NCBI GenBank assembly: GCA_015680685.1
Contig: MNCI01028380.1
Location: 1,620-65,619 of the forward strand
Direction: 5' to 3'
Source of the DNA: Gnetum montanum
Lineage: Eukaryota > Streptophyta > Gnetopsida > Gnetales > Gnetaceae
Length of the DNA: 64,000 nt
Shown here: positions 1 to 10,419 of the stretch, one piece after another
How positions within the stretch are numbered: the first letter of the stretch is position 1
How the letters are laid out: every line of letters begins with the position of its first letter
Notes under the pieces: generated by a model
Databases searched by the model: none
The model's input: the letters and a program-made list of their open reading frames with translations, nothing else
Told to the model about the DNA's origin: nothing
Position numbers and translations under genes: made by a program

Positions 1-390
1 AGGTCTCAGGCACTTGAAAATCGAATTTTGGGCTCCGAATGATGGTCTTCCATTCCTATACGCCCGGCGTAACGCCAGCGTAGACAAACTTTCGGGCCCC
101 AAAAATGCATCAAAATGTGCCAAAATCAAGTGTCCAGACCCCCCAGGACCTTCCCCAAGGTTTCTAGCAGGTCTCAGGCACTTGAAAATCGAATTTTGGG
201 CTCCGAATGATGGTCTTCCATTCCTATACGCCCGGCATAGACGCCGGCGTGCAGCCAGCGTAGACAGACTTTCGGGCCTCAAAAATGCATCAAAATGTGC
301 CAGAATCGAGTGTCCAGACCCCCCAGGACCTTCCCCAAGGTTCCCAGTAGCTCTTGGGCACCCAAAAATCAATTTTTGACCTTAAAATGA
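1..390 (+). repeat. Tandem repeat inside LTR, unit 168-180 bp
   Basis: Copy 1 is 1-168, copy 2 is 169-348 and a third partial copy runs to about 390. Copies 1 and 2 are nearly identical except that copy 2 has an extra block in its palindromic core (CGCCGGCGT, 241-260). The core is made of CGCCCGGCGT and CGCCAGCGTAGAC-like steps. The flanking part carries a GAATGATGG word that recurs as GAACGATGG in the N1 LTR repeats. Confidence 0.9.
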
Positions 391-596
391 AGCATTTTCA
401 TGTGTATACGCTGTGCACATTTTTGGCTTACGCTGGCATGCTATACGCTTACGCTGGCATCCTCTACGCTCAGCATCCACAGCGTATACGCCCAGCGTAT
501 ACGCCAGCAAATGTAACACTTGTAAATTAAATCTGGCCTGATGTAGCGTATACGCCCACGTGTCTCCCAGTCCGATTTTCCCGGTAACCCTACCCC

Positions 597-605
597 TATA
601 AATAG
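597..605 (+). promoter_or_regulatory. TATA box of the LTR
   Basis: TATAAATAG lies 3' of the palindromic repeats, and a CACGTG G-box word is about 35 bp upstream (557-562). Related LTRs have the same TATA at 46330 and 53097 (+) and near 58290 (complement). Transcription would start about 30 bp downstream, which puts the repeats in U3. Inference from position and conservation. Confidence 0.55.
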
Positions 606-1129
606 CCCAGTTTTCTGCATTTTCAGGGGCGACAAAAATTTCTAACCAGAGCCTAAAACCCTCTACGCTGGAAGTCCTGTACGCCGAGCACAGTCTCTAC
701 GCTCCACCTACAGTGTCCCAGCCGAGTCATTCCTACACACGCCGGGGCCTTTCGTCCGCCTTGTGTCAAAGCCACAACTGCGTTTGGACCGGTGCACTTT
801 GTAATCAATTCTTAATACAAAACAGTTTACATTTTGCTCTGATTTATTGCAGTTTTCTTCTTTTTTCAGTTTACGTTTACAGGCTCATTTACATTATCGT
901 GCTTGTTTACGGTTTACATTTAACGTTCCTTGTTTACGTATAACCCAACGTGTTGTAGCGGCAAACGTTGGGGAAGTCCTTGTTTGATTCGCGTGCGGAC
1001 CATTCAAGGCGCTCTGCCTTCGTCTGTTCCAGCTTGCCCTCAAGCGGAGGCAGGGTCGACTGTGCTTGTCCGTAGATCTTTCGGTGCTCGTAACGTTCCA
1101 GCCTTGCACCGACGATTTCGGTCGGTACA

Positions 1130-1959
1130 CTTTACTATACTCTTAAAAGAATTCTTACTCATTTTCAGTTGTGAGTGTTGGAATGTGAAGTTTGTTGCTT
1201 GAGTGCCTTTTACTAAAAATATCAAAAAACCTCTCCCTACAGTAGTGGCTCATAAGATGATAATAGGTGATGAGGTATAGGCTCCCCATACATATGTGCA
1301 GATATCTTTTTCATTTTAATGCTCCCTTTGGGCCTTTTTGGATCAGCTTGTTATTTTCAAAAAGGTAATAGTCATGGTTCTTTTATCATCAAAGTGATAC
1401 CCTTGCAATGCAACATTAAGATCAAGTGTGGAGACCAAGGTCTCCTATTAATAGCACTTCATGATAATTCCTCTTGAAATGTTTCTTTTCTCAGAAGATT
1501 CATGAATTTCATTAAATGTACCATTTTAGATGCTTAAATTATCATGCATCAATAATCTTCTAAAAGAAATGAGCTTTGTGATTTTAGAGAGAAGCACAAT
1601 GTGCACAAGACATATAAAGAAAGTTTAACACAAGGCCTTTGGTCCATGAATTACATGCAAGAGTTTTAGTCCATTGAAACCAAATACACTCTAGTTAAGA
1701 ATCCAAGAGATGATTTAAAGTAGCATAAGCTTTCGTTCACCCATAAAACTAATTACTTCATACTCATACATTCACAAATATTTCAACTATGTGCTTATCT
1801 TAACATTTGCTAAACCTAGAGCTAACATTCCATAGTCTTAAAAAATGTAAGCACTTATCAAAAAAAGTTAGTCTTTCTTGATCATTCAAATGAAATTTTT
1901 TTTTTAAAACTAACATAATATCTATGAAGCAAGGAAATAGAATCTTACCATAACTTGCC
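1130..1959. other. Spacer, no recognisable gene
   Basis: AT-rich sequence with no long frame. It follows the LTR end at 1129 and precedes the lysine-rich tail of the copia fragment. I looked for copia protease, integrase and RT motifs on the minus strand and saw none that hold up. The left end of the copia fragment cannot be fixed here. Confidence 0.5.
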
Positions 1960-2439
1960 TTACTTGTAGTTGAGAGGAAGAATACTAATGAAGTTTGAGA
2001 TGAGGTCCTCTATCATGAAGTGTCTCCTTATCCTTTGATTCTTTTTCATTAGTCCTTCTATTTGACATCCAAGCTTGTTTATGTTCCTTATGATGGAAAT
2101 ATTTCTAATTGTCTTTTGTATCATCCATCTTTTTGAAGACTTTTTCAATTTCCTATTCATCTTTATTTCCAGCTATTGCTTCCTACAAAACATCCTCACT
2201 AAGAACTTTGTGACAAGACCAAGTATCAATCTTATTTTGATCAACATAAGAATAATCAAATTTTTGTTTACTTCCACAATTTTTATAGACAAACAAAGTG
2301 TTCTTCTCATGAATGGGGTTATCAAACCTGATTATGCTTAAGCTTGATTTTGTATCCTCCTGTGAGACTTTTTCTAAATCTTCATTCCTAGGCTATTATT
2401 CATGAGCCTTTCCTCCTTGAAAACCTATGCAATCCTTAT

Positions 2440-3691
2440 TTAAAGGATTTGTTGAATCTCAACCTTTATGTCTAAGATTTCTCCTTTTAATTTGGTGTGA
2501 ATTTCATCAATCTTTCTATTCATAAATTTCTTTACCTTCCTAAGTAAATAATGTATAACGAGAATTTCTTCTTGTAATTCACTACACCTTTCATCATTCT
2601 TACCTCTTAGTTCATTAGTAGCTTGGAGTGAATCTTCATTTGTAAGTGCCATGCATATGAGTTCAGAATTTTTTGTAGATTTATTTACTTCTTCTTCACT
2701 TTGCTCACCATCATCCCAACTAGTGTAGGCATTGGTCTTTTTTGTCTCCATATCAGTCCTTTCTTTTTGTTGTAACTTGCCATTGCTAGGATACTCGAAG
2801 GCCACCTAGCCTCTTCCTCCACATACCCAACATTTTATTGAAAAAAGCATCAAAATTTGAATTTGAAAAATTCTTATCTTTATCCTTTCCTTTGAAGTTG
2901 AATTGATTGGGACCTGATTGGTTGAAGTTTTTTTCTTTTCTTGCAAGTAGACATTGGATTGTTCTTGAAAGAAGAGCTACTTCCTCTTCGTTGCTCACAT
3001 GTTCATTAGTAGGTTCCTTTTCCTTTGAGGCAGATGTTAGGGCAATTGGCTTTTCTTTTATTACCCCTTCGCTTATGAGGTTCATTTCATAAGAAATAAG
3101 AGCACTTTGAAGCTATTCAAATTTTAAATAGAAAATCTATAATTCCCTCCATGGTTGTGACCTTCAATCTAAATTCCAGTTGGAGAGTTATAATCATTTT
3201 TATTATGACATTGCTCTTAGGAAAATCTTTACCAGTACCTCTAATGGCCACAACTAGATTGTTCATCCTAGAGAAATAATATTTTATCTTTTCTCCTTCT
3301 CTCATGTTGAGCTTATCATATTCACTTTGCAAAACTAAAAGTTTAGATTGTTTAACAACTGATGTCCTTTCATATGTAGCTTCTAAATTTTCCCAAATTT
3401 CTTTTGCCATTTTACATTTAGTTACTCTATTAAATTCAGATTTATTTAATGCACAATACAAACAATTTTTTTCTTTTGAATCAAACATGAACTTATCTTT
3501 TTCTTCTTGTGTCCATTGCTCATGGGCTTGATGGCCTTTATTGTGTTGTTGATAGGTAGTGTGTAGCCTTCGAGGATGGACTCCCAAACTTCAAACTCCA
3601 TAGACTTGAAGAAGCCTTGCATCCTTGCCTTCCAATAGGCAAAGTCAAACCCATTGAACATAGATGACTTTGTGTAAGATGTCCCCTCCAT
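2440..3691 (-). pseudogene. copia gag polyprotein, frameshifted remnant
   Basis: Gag forms the virus-like particle in the cytoplasm. The start is the ATG at 3691, 36 bases after the primer site. The N-terminus has FNGFDFAYWKARMQ, the DUF4219 signature, followed by a UBN2-like helical segment with KMAKEIWENLEATYE (about 3300-3500). The zinc knuckle is near 2832-2790: C-W-V-C-G-G-R-G, then a stop where histidine belongs, and VAFEY with tyrosine for the last cysteine. The tail (2440-2790) is acidic (SWDDGEQSEEE) and then coiled-coil-like. At least three frame changes separate the pieces (around 3580, 3100 and 2800). It cannot make an intact gag. Confidence 0.85.
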
Positions 3692-3726
3692 AGTTCAGTC
3701 TTTGATGTTGAATAGAAGAGCACTAG

Positions 3727-3738
3727 GCTTTGATACCA
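3727..3738 (-). other. Primer binding site, tRNA-iMet type
   Basis: The minus strand reads TGGTATCAAAGC, two bases inside the LTR end. Plant copia elements typically have TGGTATCAGAGC, complementary to initiator tRNA-Met. One mismatch to that consensus. Confidence 0.85.
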
Positions 3739-3740
3739 CT

Positions 3741-4820
3741 TGAGGATTGAGAACTTAGAAGGTGGGGATGAATAAGTTCCTCAAAATAAAATTAAATAGC
3801 CACAAAATTCATGCTAAAAAATTACATGGGTTTCCAACTTGGGTGCTCCACAGTCAGAGGGTAGGTTCCTTATAAACCTCTAGACTTTATTTCTCAAAAA
3901 GTGGTTTGAAGGGCACCACACCCTATACAAGCTCTAAGCTTTGCTTTGAAGTGTTTTGTTGCTACAAAACCACTTAATCTTGCAAGGTCCAAATAAGCTT
4001 AGAATGTGGTTTCAAGGATCCCACAACCTTTACAAATTAAGCTCTACTTTGGAGTGTTTTGACACTACAAAAACACTCAATTTGGTAGGATCCTGACAAG
4101 CTCATTGATGATGCCTTCTTGCAAGAAGCACATCAATCCTAGTAAGGCTATTAGAGAGAAACAAAAATGTAAAAAAAAAGTGTAACCTAAATTATAGGTC
4201 CTTGTACTTTGAAGCACAATTCTACAATTAATCAAGCAAATGATTTGAAAAATGAAGCACACACATATAATATTCAATGATTACTTTAATAGTGATAATG
4301 CATGCACAACACTTGTACAATATCTAAGAAATTAAGGTATTTTTGTAGCTTTGAAGTTTCTGAAAATACCTTAAAATTCATACAACTGCTATCTAACAAC
4401 TAGTGTAGATGTCTCCTTTGAGATTGGGATGTCTCTCTAAAATTAACTTCAATTCTAAAAAGACGTCTCTTCTGAAAGTGGGATGTCTCTATGGAGATGT
4501 CTTATTCTGAAAGGAGACGTTGTCTTTGAATGTACTCCACCTCAGCCAAGATGTCTTCTGTTTCTTGGAGATGTCTTTTCAACTTTTGGACTTTGGTTTC
4601 TGAGGCTTCCTTTCTTGTAGTTCTCATACTCGTTCATGCTCCCTTGAGTCCTTGTAGTCTTCATTTCTTGCTCATGCACTCATCTTTACCTATGAAATTT
4701 CTAACTTAGATATTTCGTTATAGTTTTCATCTTTTTGAGTTCTTGCAAACACATCATCTAACATAGAAATTCTATTGTTTGCCATTTTCCTTAAGGTTTT
4801 GACACACCAAAAGGTCAACA
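3741..4820 (-). repeat. copia 5' LTR, 1080 bp
   Basis: On the minus strand it starts TGTTGACCTTTTGG at 4820 and ends AATCCTCA at 3741, two bases before the primer site. Ends are TG...CA. It holds a direct duplication (3901-4093) and a cluster of GAYGTCTC words (4400-4585). No second LTR is seen in the window, so the element is incomplete or the 3' LTR is outside or lost. Confidence 0.75.
3901..4093. repeat. Two diverged copies of a 90-bp unit in the copia LTR
   Basis: Unit A is 3901-3990 and unit B about 4006-4093, with a 15-bp spacer. Both start GTGGTTT, contain AAGCTCTA and GAGTGTTTTG-like blocks and end in AGGTCC or AGGATCC. An internal LTR duplication. Confidence 0.75.
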
Positions 4821-5579
4821 TGAGGGATGAAAGTCAATGTTAGAAAAAATAAAATGATGGTATATGGTACAAGATCTTTTGCAGATGATTTTTATATTAG
4901 GTTAAAGAGAATTAAAAGTATCTTCTCATATAACTATTTAGACTCTCATTTTCAAAGAGATATTCTTAGAAAAATTATATTGCTTAAAGGGTTTTAAATA
5001 ATATGTATGCTTTATATTCAGTTCATAGTAAATGTGCACAAGAATAGATTTGGGCATGGAATATTCATAAGAAAATGTACAATAAACTTGTTTAGCTAGT
5101 TCTATTATATGATTGTGAAACTTGAGAATCCAATTTACGTGCAACGCATTGGAAACATTTGGAATATGCTCATAATTAATTCTTATTATAGGTACTTCAG
5201 GTAAAGGCTCAAACTCCATTTGATATTTGATTAGTAGAAGTAGATATGCTACCTATAGAAATTGTAGCTTTTTAAAAATTTCTAGAGTTTTATAAAAGGA
5301 TGCTTACTAGGTTTGGCATCCACCTATCCATAGGATTTTATAAGGTCACTTAGGAAAAAAGGATGGTTCAATGATGGAAAGAAATAGCTTTAGAAATGGA
5401 ATGCTAAAGATTAAGATTTAAATTTGAGATTTAAGGATCTAAAAATAAGGATAAGACAAAAGACATTGAAGCACATGTGATAATAACCATGAGCCAAAAA
5501 AGTAATTTTATTTGTAGTAGATTCAAAGAGGATCCTTAACAGAAATACCTACTTATTTATTTGCTAGTATTTATAGATA
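4821..5579. other. Spacer with one unrecognised 93-codon frame
   Basis: AT-rich. The minus strand is open from 5219 to 4938 (93 codons, N-terminal MEFEPLPEVPIIR). I do not recognise the product. No similar frame was noticed elsewhere in the window. Treated as non-coding unless a homolog is found. Confidence 0.4.
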
Positions 5580-5880
5580 AAGTAAGATGGTAATCACATG
5601 TGCTCATGTGGGATCTCACTATCTTTTGATTAAAATAGGCAAACAAATTAATCTTCAAAAAGAACAATGCATCTATAGATTTTGTATACAAAAGATGAGG
5701 ATCATATCTTTCTAAATTGTCCTTTCTTCAATGCTCTTAGACTCAAATATAGTATTTAGGCAACAAGTTTACCACATTTGTTTGAGCTAGAGGTGTTAAT
5801 TATGGGTCATTCTCTTGATGAAGTATTCAAGACCTATCATGATCATATCAAAGCCTTGTAATAAAATGTTTTGTCTTGTA
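5580..5880 (+). pseudogene. LINE-like C-terminal Cys/His fragment
   Basis: The plus strand can be read as a peptide with VGSHYLLIKIGKQ, then QCIYRFC, DEDHIFLNC, then a leucine-rich stretch and stops. The C-x4-C ... H-x4-C pattern recalls the zinc-finger-like end of LINE reverse transcriptase ORFs. It repeats the pattern in the frame at 6310-6480 (SHYLRF, IYRLCN, ENEHYIFLQ), so both come from one family. The source element is unidentified. Confidence 0.5.
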
Positions 5881-5937
5881 GATTCTTTGTGGTTTCAAAA
5901 ATATATAATTAAGCATTTTTATTTCCATTTCCATTTT

Positions 5938-6606
5938 TAATATAATATTATGCTTTTTGAAGTAGAGATGATGGCATTAGAGGTTGAATCTATTTTTCAA
6001 TTTATAGTTTTCTTTCATAATCTTTTTGCATCTTTATTAGATAAAAATTCTAGGAAAGTGATGATGGAAACCCATGATAAAGGATGGATTCACAAGATAC
6101 TTTTATAAGTTAATAAATGGAATATTCAAGAGTATGTATTCTATTCTAATCCTACCAAAGTTTGTAATTTGGTAAAAGAAGCAATATATCAAAAAATTCA
6201 GGAAAATGTAAAAAAAAAAAAAAACATTTCTATTTAAATAGTATTAAGGGAGGCATTAAGTCAAAGATAAATCATTTATATATTGTTACGTATAATTAGC
6301 AGAGAATGAATGAAATCTCATTATCTAAGATTTAAAACAAGTAAAAGGCTGAAAATTCCGTTTGAAGAACAAATATATAGATTGTGCAATATAAATAGCA
6401 TTGAAAATGAACACTATATTTTTTTGCAATATTTTGCATTGGAGCATATTAGACATAGATTGAATATTCATCATCATCATCCTAGACTTGTCCCAACAAA
6501 ATGGGGTCTACTACATAAGTTATTTTTTGTCATCCACCTCTATAAAGAGATAGATCTTTCCCTAGCATTTGTAAAATCTAAAAAAGAACTTATGAATGAG
6601 ATTTAG
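5938..6606 (+). pseudogene. Unidentified retroelement ORF fragment, copy R1
   Basis: One reading runs from about 5950 to 6606 with a few stops; its open part is 6310-6606. Around 6330-6450 it has SHYLRFKTSKRLKIPFEEQ, then a C ... H Cys/His-like motif and IRHRLN. The pattern of basic residues, PFEE, LCN and IExEH is that of the C-terminal domain of several LINE RT proteins, and is clearly not the L1 finger at 11.1 kb. A second copy lies at 39908-40440; the two diverge abruptly after GAATATT. Which LINE clade, or whether it is a LINE, cannot be settled by eye. Confidence 0.55.
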
Positions 6607-6689
6607 CAAGGTTTTACAGTTAGCTGCCAACTTGATGATAATCCTCCTTCTTTCATATATGGACTTGGAACTAACATTGATGGAGTTTA

Positions 6690-7119
6690 AAACTTTGACT
6701 ATAAATGTTCTATATTGCATGCCCAATATGAATTAATGCTTGGTAATCTAAGCAACAAATCACTTAGTATATCCAATAATGTTTGTATATGTTTAGGATG
6801 TGTCTAGTAAATCAAGAATGGATACTCTATGCTTAGGCTAGTTTAGATTTACCTTCCAAACTTAGATTAAATAGGTTAATATTTTAATATTGTAATAGTT
6901 AAAAACTTAATAATAATAAAAATACAATCATATGCCTTAGTCATACTTAACCATACATATTGAACCCACATAAGTATGATTGGAAAGATAACTATTAGCA
7001 TCTTAGTGCTTAGCTATCTAAGGCATATAACAAATCCTAAGTTCACAGAATTTAATTGTATCGTACATGAATACTTGTGATTCATATGGTTAAGCCTAGG
7101 GTTGCTCCATCGCTCATCA
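6690..7119 (+). repeat. P3 5' LTR remnant
   Basis: Ends CGCTCATCA at 7119, directly before the decayed primer site. The internal words TTGGTAATC, AGCAAC and TTCATATGGTTAAG match the 3' half of the P1 and P2 LTRs. Only about 430 bp are present against 790-870 in relatives. The U3 and TATA part is missing. Confidence 0.7.
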
Positions 7120-7120
7120 T

Positions 7121-7138
7121 TGACATCATTATTGAGGA
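7121..7138 (+). other. P3 primer binding site, decayed tRNA-Asp type
   Basis: TGACATCATTATTGAGGA aligns with TGGCGCCGTTGCCAGGGA of P1. Nearly all differences are G-to-A or C-to-T. Confidence 0.65.
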
Positions 7139-7424
7139 CTTGATGTTAGTATTTTAGATAGCTATGATTATTCAAGGATCATTGTTAAAGCTTTAACATG
7201 ATTTATTATCTCAAATAATAATATTTTATCCTAAACCACACTTACCTACTAAAAGATATCTTCTTCTTATAGGATAGATTTCCCACTTTTTGATGATTCC
7301 ATAAGAGCATGTGATAGAACCACAAAGAATTATAATTAGGTGTTGCTACAAATAAAAGTTATCTACTAACATTTAGATCAATATTATCTAGATATTAGCT
7401 TTATTCTCCACTAAAATGGAAAAC

Positions 7425-9920
7425 TACAATATAGAGACCTAGAGGGCAACATAGTATTATCACATGATTATGTAGTGCCATCAATGCTCATGGCAACATT
7501 GTTGAAATTGATACTTAAAGTAGTAGCTCTAAACTAGAAAATACCAAATGAAATATCCAAGGGTTACCAGCCTACAAAGGCTTAGATTTGCACAATAGTA
7601 AGGAGACCCTTATTCACTTAGCATCATAGTTGGAGAAGGAGGGTATTGATTGCCCATTTATCAGATCTCAATGCTAAAATCCTATACTCATTAGTAGAGA
7701 TGACATGAACCATTCATGATTACATCAAAAGTTGGTGAGCAACAAAGGAAAGGGAAGAATGGGACCCAAAGTAAGGACGACCTTCAGGCCAATGTTTTTC
7801 AATAGACACCCAAGAGAATAACAAAGGGATCAAAGAAGGAAAGCAAGTTGATACAACTATCCTAGCTCTTCATCTTTATCCTCATCATCATTGTTAGGTT
7901 CTAATGAGGATGAACATGACAAGGTGAGGAGGGGTAATGATAGGAGATTAGGCAAAGTTGATAGAAGGAACCATCACAAAGATGATAGAAGAGAAGGTAG
8001 ATGTGAATAAGAAGGATACCATTATGAACAAAGGCATAATAGGCAACATTAGAAGAGACATAATCATGATAGGGATAAACATCATGACTTTGATACCATG
8101 ATGATTATGATGAATTTTTGCTTACCACAAGAAGTATGATTAACATAAAAGAGTTAGTTTACATCCCTATCAGGAAAAAAAGAATAACAAGATTAAAGTA
8201 TTAGATATGAATAACTTTTTAAAGTTTGAAGGAGGCTATAATGTAGACCCACAACCTTACTTGCAAGCCTTTCATAATACCTATGTCTTACAAAATATTG
8301 AAAATGAATGATAAAAGCTTAAACGTTTCCAAAGGATACTTATCAAAGAAGCTAAAATTTGGTATCAAATTTGGCATTTCAATCTATTAGAGGATGGAGT
8401 ATAATGTTGAAGCTTTTCAATGATAAATATCAAACATACTCCAAGGTGTTCAAATTGAGAAAGAAAATTCAAGGGTGGAGATAAGGTAACTATAATGCCA
8501 TTGATGCAATCTTGATTGGATACTACTTTTGTATTTATAGATGCTGATGAAGTCCAACTTGGTTAGTTGCATCGATGCATGCTTGTTGATGTGGCCTAGT
8601 TAATGCATCACCACCAACACATATTTGGATCTATTGAAGCATATGCATTGATGATAATCTTCCATAAGCCTATAAATACATGAGCATCCACTACGTATTC
8701 ACCACCATTTGGTTAGTACTATAGCCAAAATCTTGCAATTTTCTTTTATAATACTAGCAAACAATCAGTTAGTGCCCACAATGTAGATTTGAGTAAATTA
8801 TATGGTGATTTATTGAAATGGAATTATACCTAGATAGATTCCATGAATGATAATAAGATCAAGATTGATTTATATTTATTATAGCACTTTGGCTTAGAAT
8901 ATATTTTATTCAATGTAATTTACTTTCCATGTACTTAGTTAATATTTACATTTTCATGCATATTAATCAATTGGCAAAATGAGCATGACCAGTTTTGAGC
9001 ATAAACAAATATTTTCTTGGTAATCCTAATAGTTTTATTACTTAGTTCATTTAGTAGCATAACATTTGGTAATCCTAGTAGTGGGTATGTGAGTTCAGGA
9101 TATGTATGGCAAGCTGGGAACGAACACTCATTACTCTTAGGATAGTCTAGGATTTATCTTCTTGTTATTAGCTAGATTAATTAAATAATTAGTTTTTAAT
9201 GCTTTAATATAGCTTAACCATAGCCACATAACATCAATAATCATATGTCTTACTTTGGACTAAATCATACATGATAAAGCTACCACTAGTTTAAGTAAGA
9301 AGATAATGATTTGTGATTAACACTTAATGAGCTAGATGCCATACTAGTTCCATCCATGGAATTTGACTAGATTGCACACGGATGCTTGTAGTTCATATGG
9401 TTAGGCATATAGAACACTCACCACTCATCAAATATCAAGGCCATGACTTTTCTTAAAAGGGGTAGCTATGCCATGTCATAGATGGACTCTATAATAAGAC
9501 AAAAGAGACTCTTGGGATTTATTCCTAGTAGAGATGATCTAAAATGAGAGCCCATTGGATTCAAAGGCTCATTGATCAAGTGGCAAAATAAGAAGGCAAA
9601 ATAAAGAAAAGAGAGAGTGCATAGAAGGATAATAAGGATCTCTAAATATGCAAAATGTGAACTTGATGAAGGAGCACCATTAGAGGAGGTAGTATATAGA
9701 AAGGTTTTTCCTATTCAAATATTAGTTATTGAAATTTAGGAAAAGGTTGATAAAATATGAGACTCCATTGATGAAAAATTTGAAACAACACTAAATATGG
9801 TGGAGGAGAAATCAAAACAAGGAAGAGCCAAAGACAAAGATAAAAAGAAAGAAAGAAAGAAGATGCTAGAAGGAACTATTATCAACATAAAGAGAAAGTA
9901 GATGTAGTATAGGAGATTAA
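7425..9920 (+). pseudogene. P3 gag remnant, split by solo LTR
   Basis: Pieces that align with P1 gag: YRDLEGNIVL and VPSMLM near 7430-7500; a charged His/Arg-rich stretch near 7920-8060; the gag core SIRGWSIMLKLFNDKYQTYS at 8390-8450; then, after the solo LTR, the MDS...R segment and the C-terminal coiled coil EKVDKI, DSIDEKFETTLNMVEE near 9740-9810. Many stops and frame changes. Non-functional. Confidence 0.75.
8545..9430 (+). mobile_element. Solo LTR (886 bp) in P3 gag, Athila-like family
   Basis: Starts TGATGAAGTCC and ends CCACTCATCA. Inside are a TATA-like CCTATAAATAC (8669-8680) and the paired TTGGTAATCC words typical of this LTR family; it resembles the P2 3' LTR most. The P3 gag reading resumes directly after it. 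Flanks GATGC and AATAT both align to AATGT of P2 gag at this place, consistent with a decayed 5-bp target duplication. Confidence 0.7.
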
Positions 9921-9925
9921 GAACT

Positions 9926-10040
9926 CTAAGTTCAATGGTGATAGCTATGAAATTCAATAGCATAAAACCTACCACCATTGATAGCTATGTAGTGATATCT
10001 AAGTTCAAATTCAATAGCATAAAACCTACCACCATTAAAG
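9926..10040 (+). repeat. Short direct duplication in P3
   Basis: The stretch AAATTCAATAGCATAAAACC and the following TACCACCATT occur twice (9951-9976 and 10009-10034). It lies between the gag C-terminus and the protease and replaces the proline-rich linker present in P1. Confidence 0.8.
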
Positions 10041-10059
10041 AAATGCAATATTAGGTTGA

Positions 10060-10375
10060 AGCATATAGATCAATTCATTACTATTCCCTTGGAAATGGTA
10101 GAAAGCATTATGGCCATCATTATTGGTTGGTCATACCCTATTGATTTCCTAATGATCCATGTGGATAATTTCTAGGGGGACTTTTCCATCATTATGGGAA
10201 GGATTTGACTAAGCACAATTGATGCCAAGCTAGAAATTAGATATATACTTGAAAATCTTCAAGGAAAATGAGAATGAGAAAATAGAGAAGAAAATAGTTC
10301 CATGCATTGCATACAATGACATAGGGTGTAATTGCATGCAAAAAATTTGGGCTATTAAAAGCATAACTTTTAGAA
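10060..10375 (+). pseudogene. P3 protease region remnant
   Basis: Reads SITIPLEMVESIMAIIIGW, then FLMIHVDN, FSIIMGR, LSTIDA, aligning with the segment after the aspartic protease in P1 (SITIPLGQFEDI, FPIIMGRAWLSIIDA). The catalytic DSG segment itself is not present. It ends close to where the LINE 3' end begins. Confidence 0.75.
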
Positions 10376-10419
10376 CATCCTTTCATTTATCAAACTAATA
10401 TAAAACACGAATAATGATA

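Larger units (their letters stand above)
1..1129 (+). mobile_element. 3' part of an LTR, Tat-like family (window-truncated)
   Basis: The last 230 bp align by eye with the complement of 57743-57960, inside the solo LTR at 57743-59460, and both end in GGTACA or AGTACA. This fixes the LTR end at 1129. The body has direct repeats with TACGC/GCGTA palindromic cores, then a TATA box, then a transcribed-looking GC-richer segment. No primer site follows 1129, so this is a 3' LTR or a solo LTR, not a 5' LTR. The 5' end lies outside the window. Short open frames here (for example 14-379) are by-products of the repeats. The family is linked to N1 by the shared repeat design, which is an inference. Confidence 0.7.
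1960..4820 (-). mobile_element. Ty1/copia retrotransposon fragment (5' LTR, primer site, gag)
   Basis: Read on the minus strand the order is LTR (4820-3741), primer site (3738-3727), gag from 3691. After gag there is only a lysine-rich, coiled-coil-like stretch down to about 1960 with stops. No protease, integrase, RT or 3' LTR is seen, so the element is truncated at its 3' end. The gag type (DUF4219 and UBN2-like, CCHC, then acidic and coiled-coil tail) is that of plant copia elements. It is the only copia element I recognise in the window. Confidence 0.8.

Noticed and set aside
14-379. 121-codon open frame with repeated peptides
   Set aside because: It only reflects the tandem repeat of the LTR; the repeat length is close to a multiple of three, so the frame stays open.
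1130-1959. copia pol downstream of the gag fragment
   Set aside because: I tried minus-strand frames for protease DSG, integrase and RT YVDD-type motifs and found none that align in order.
4938-5219. Host gene exon on the minus strand
   Set aside because: A 93-codon frame alone, no recognised domain, no splice context or promoter seen.
6678-6690. TGATGGAG as the true start of the P3 LTR
   Set aside because: The LTR would be only 442 bp and lacks U3; the word is more likely a chance match at a truncation.
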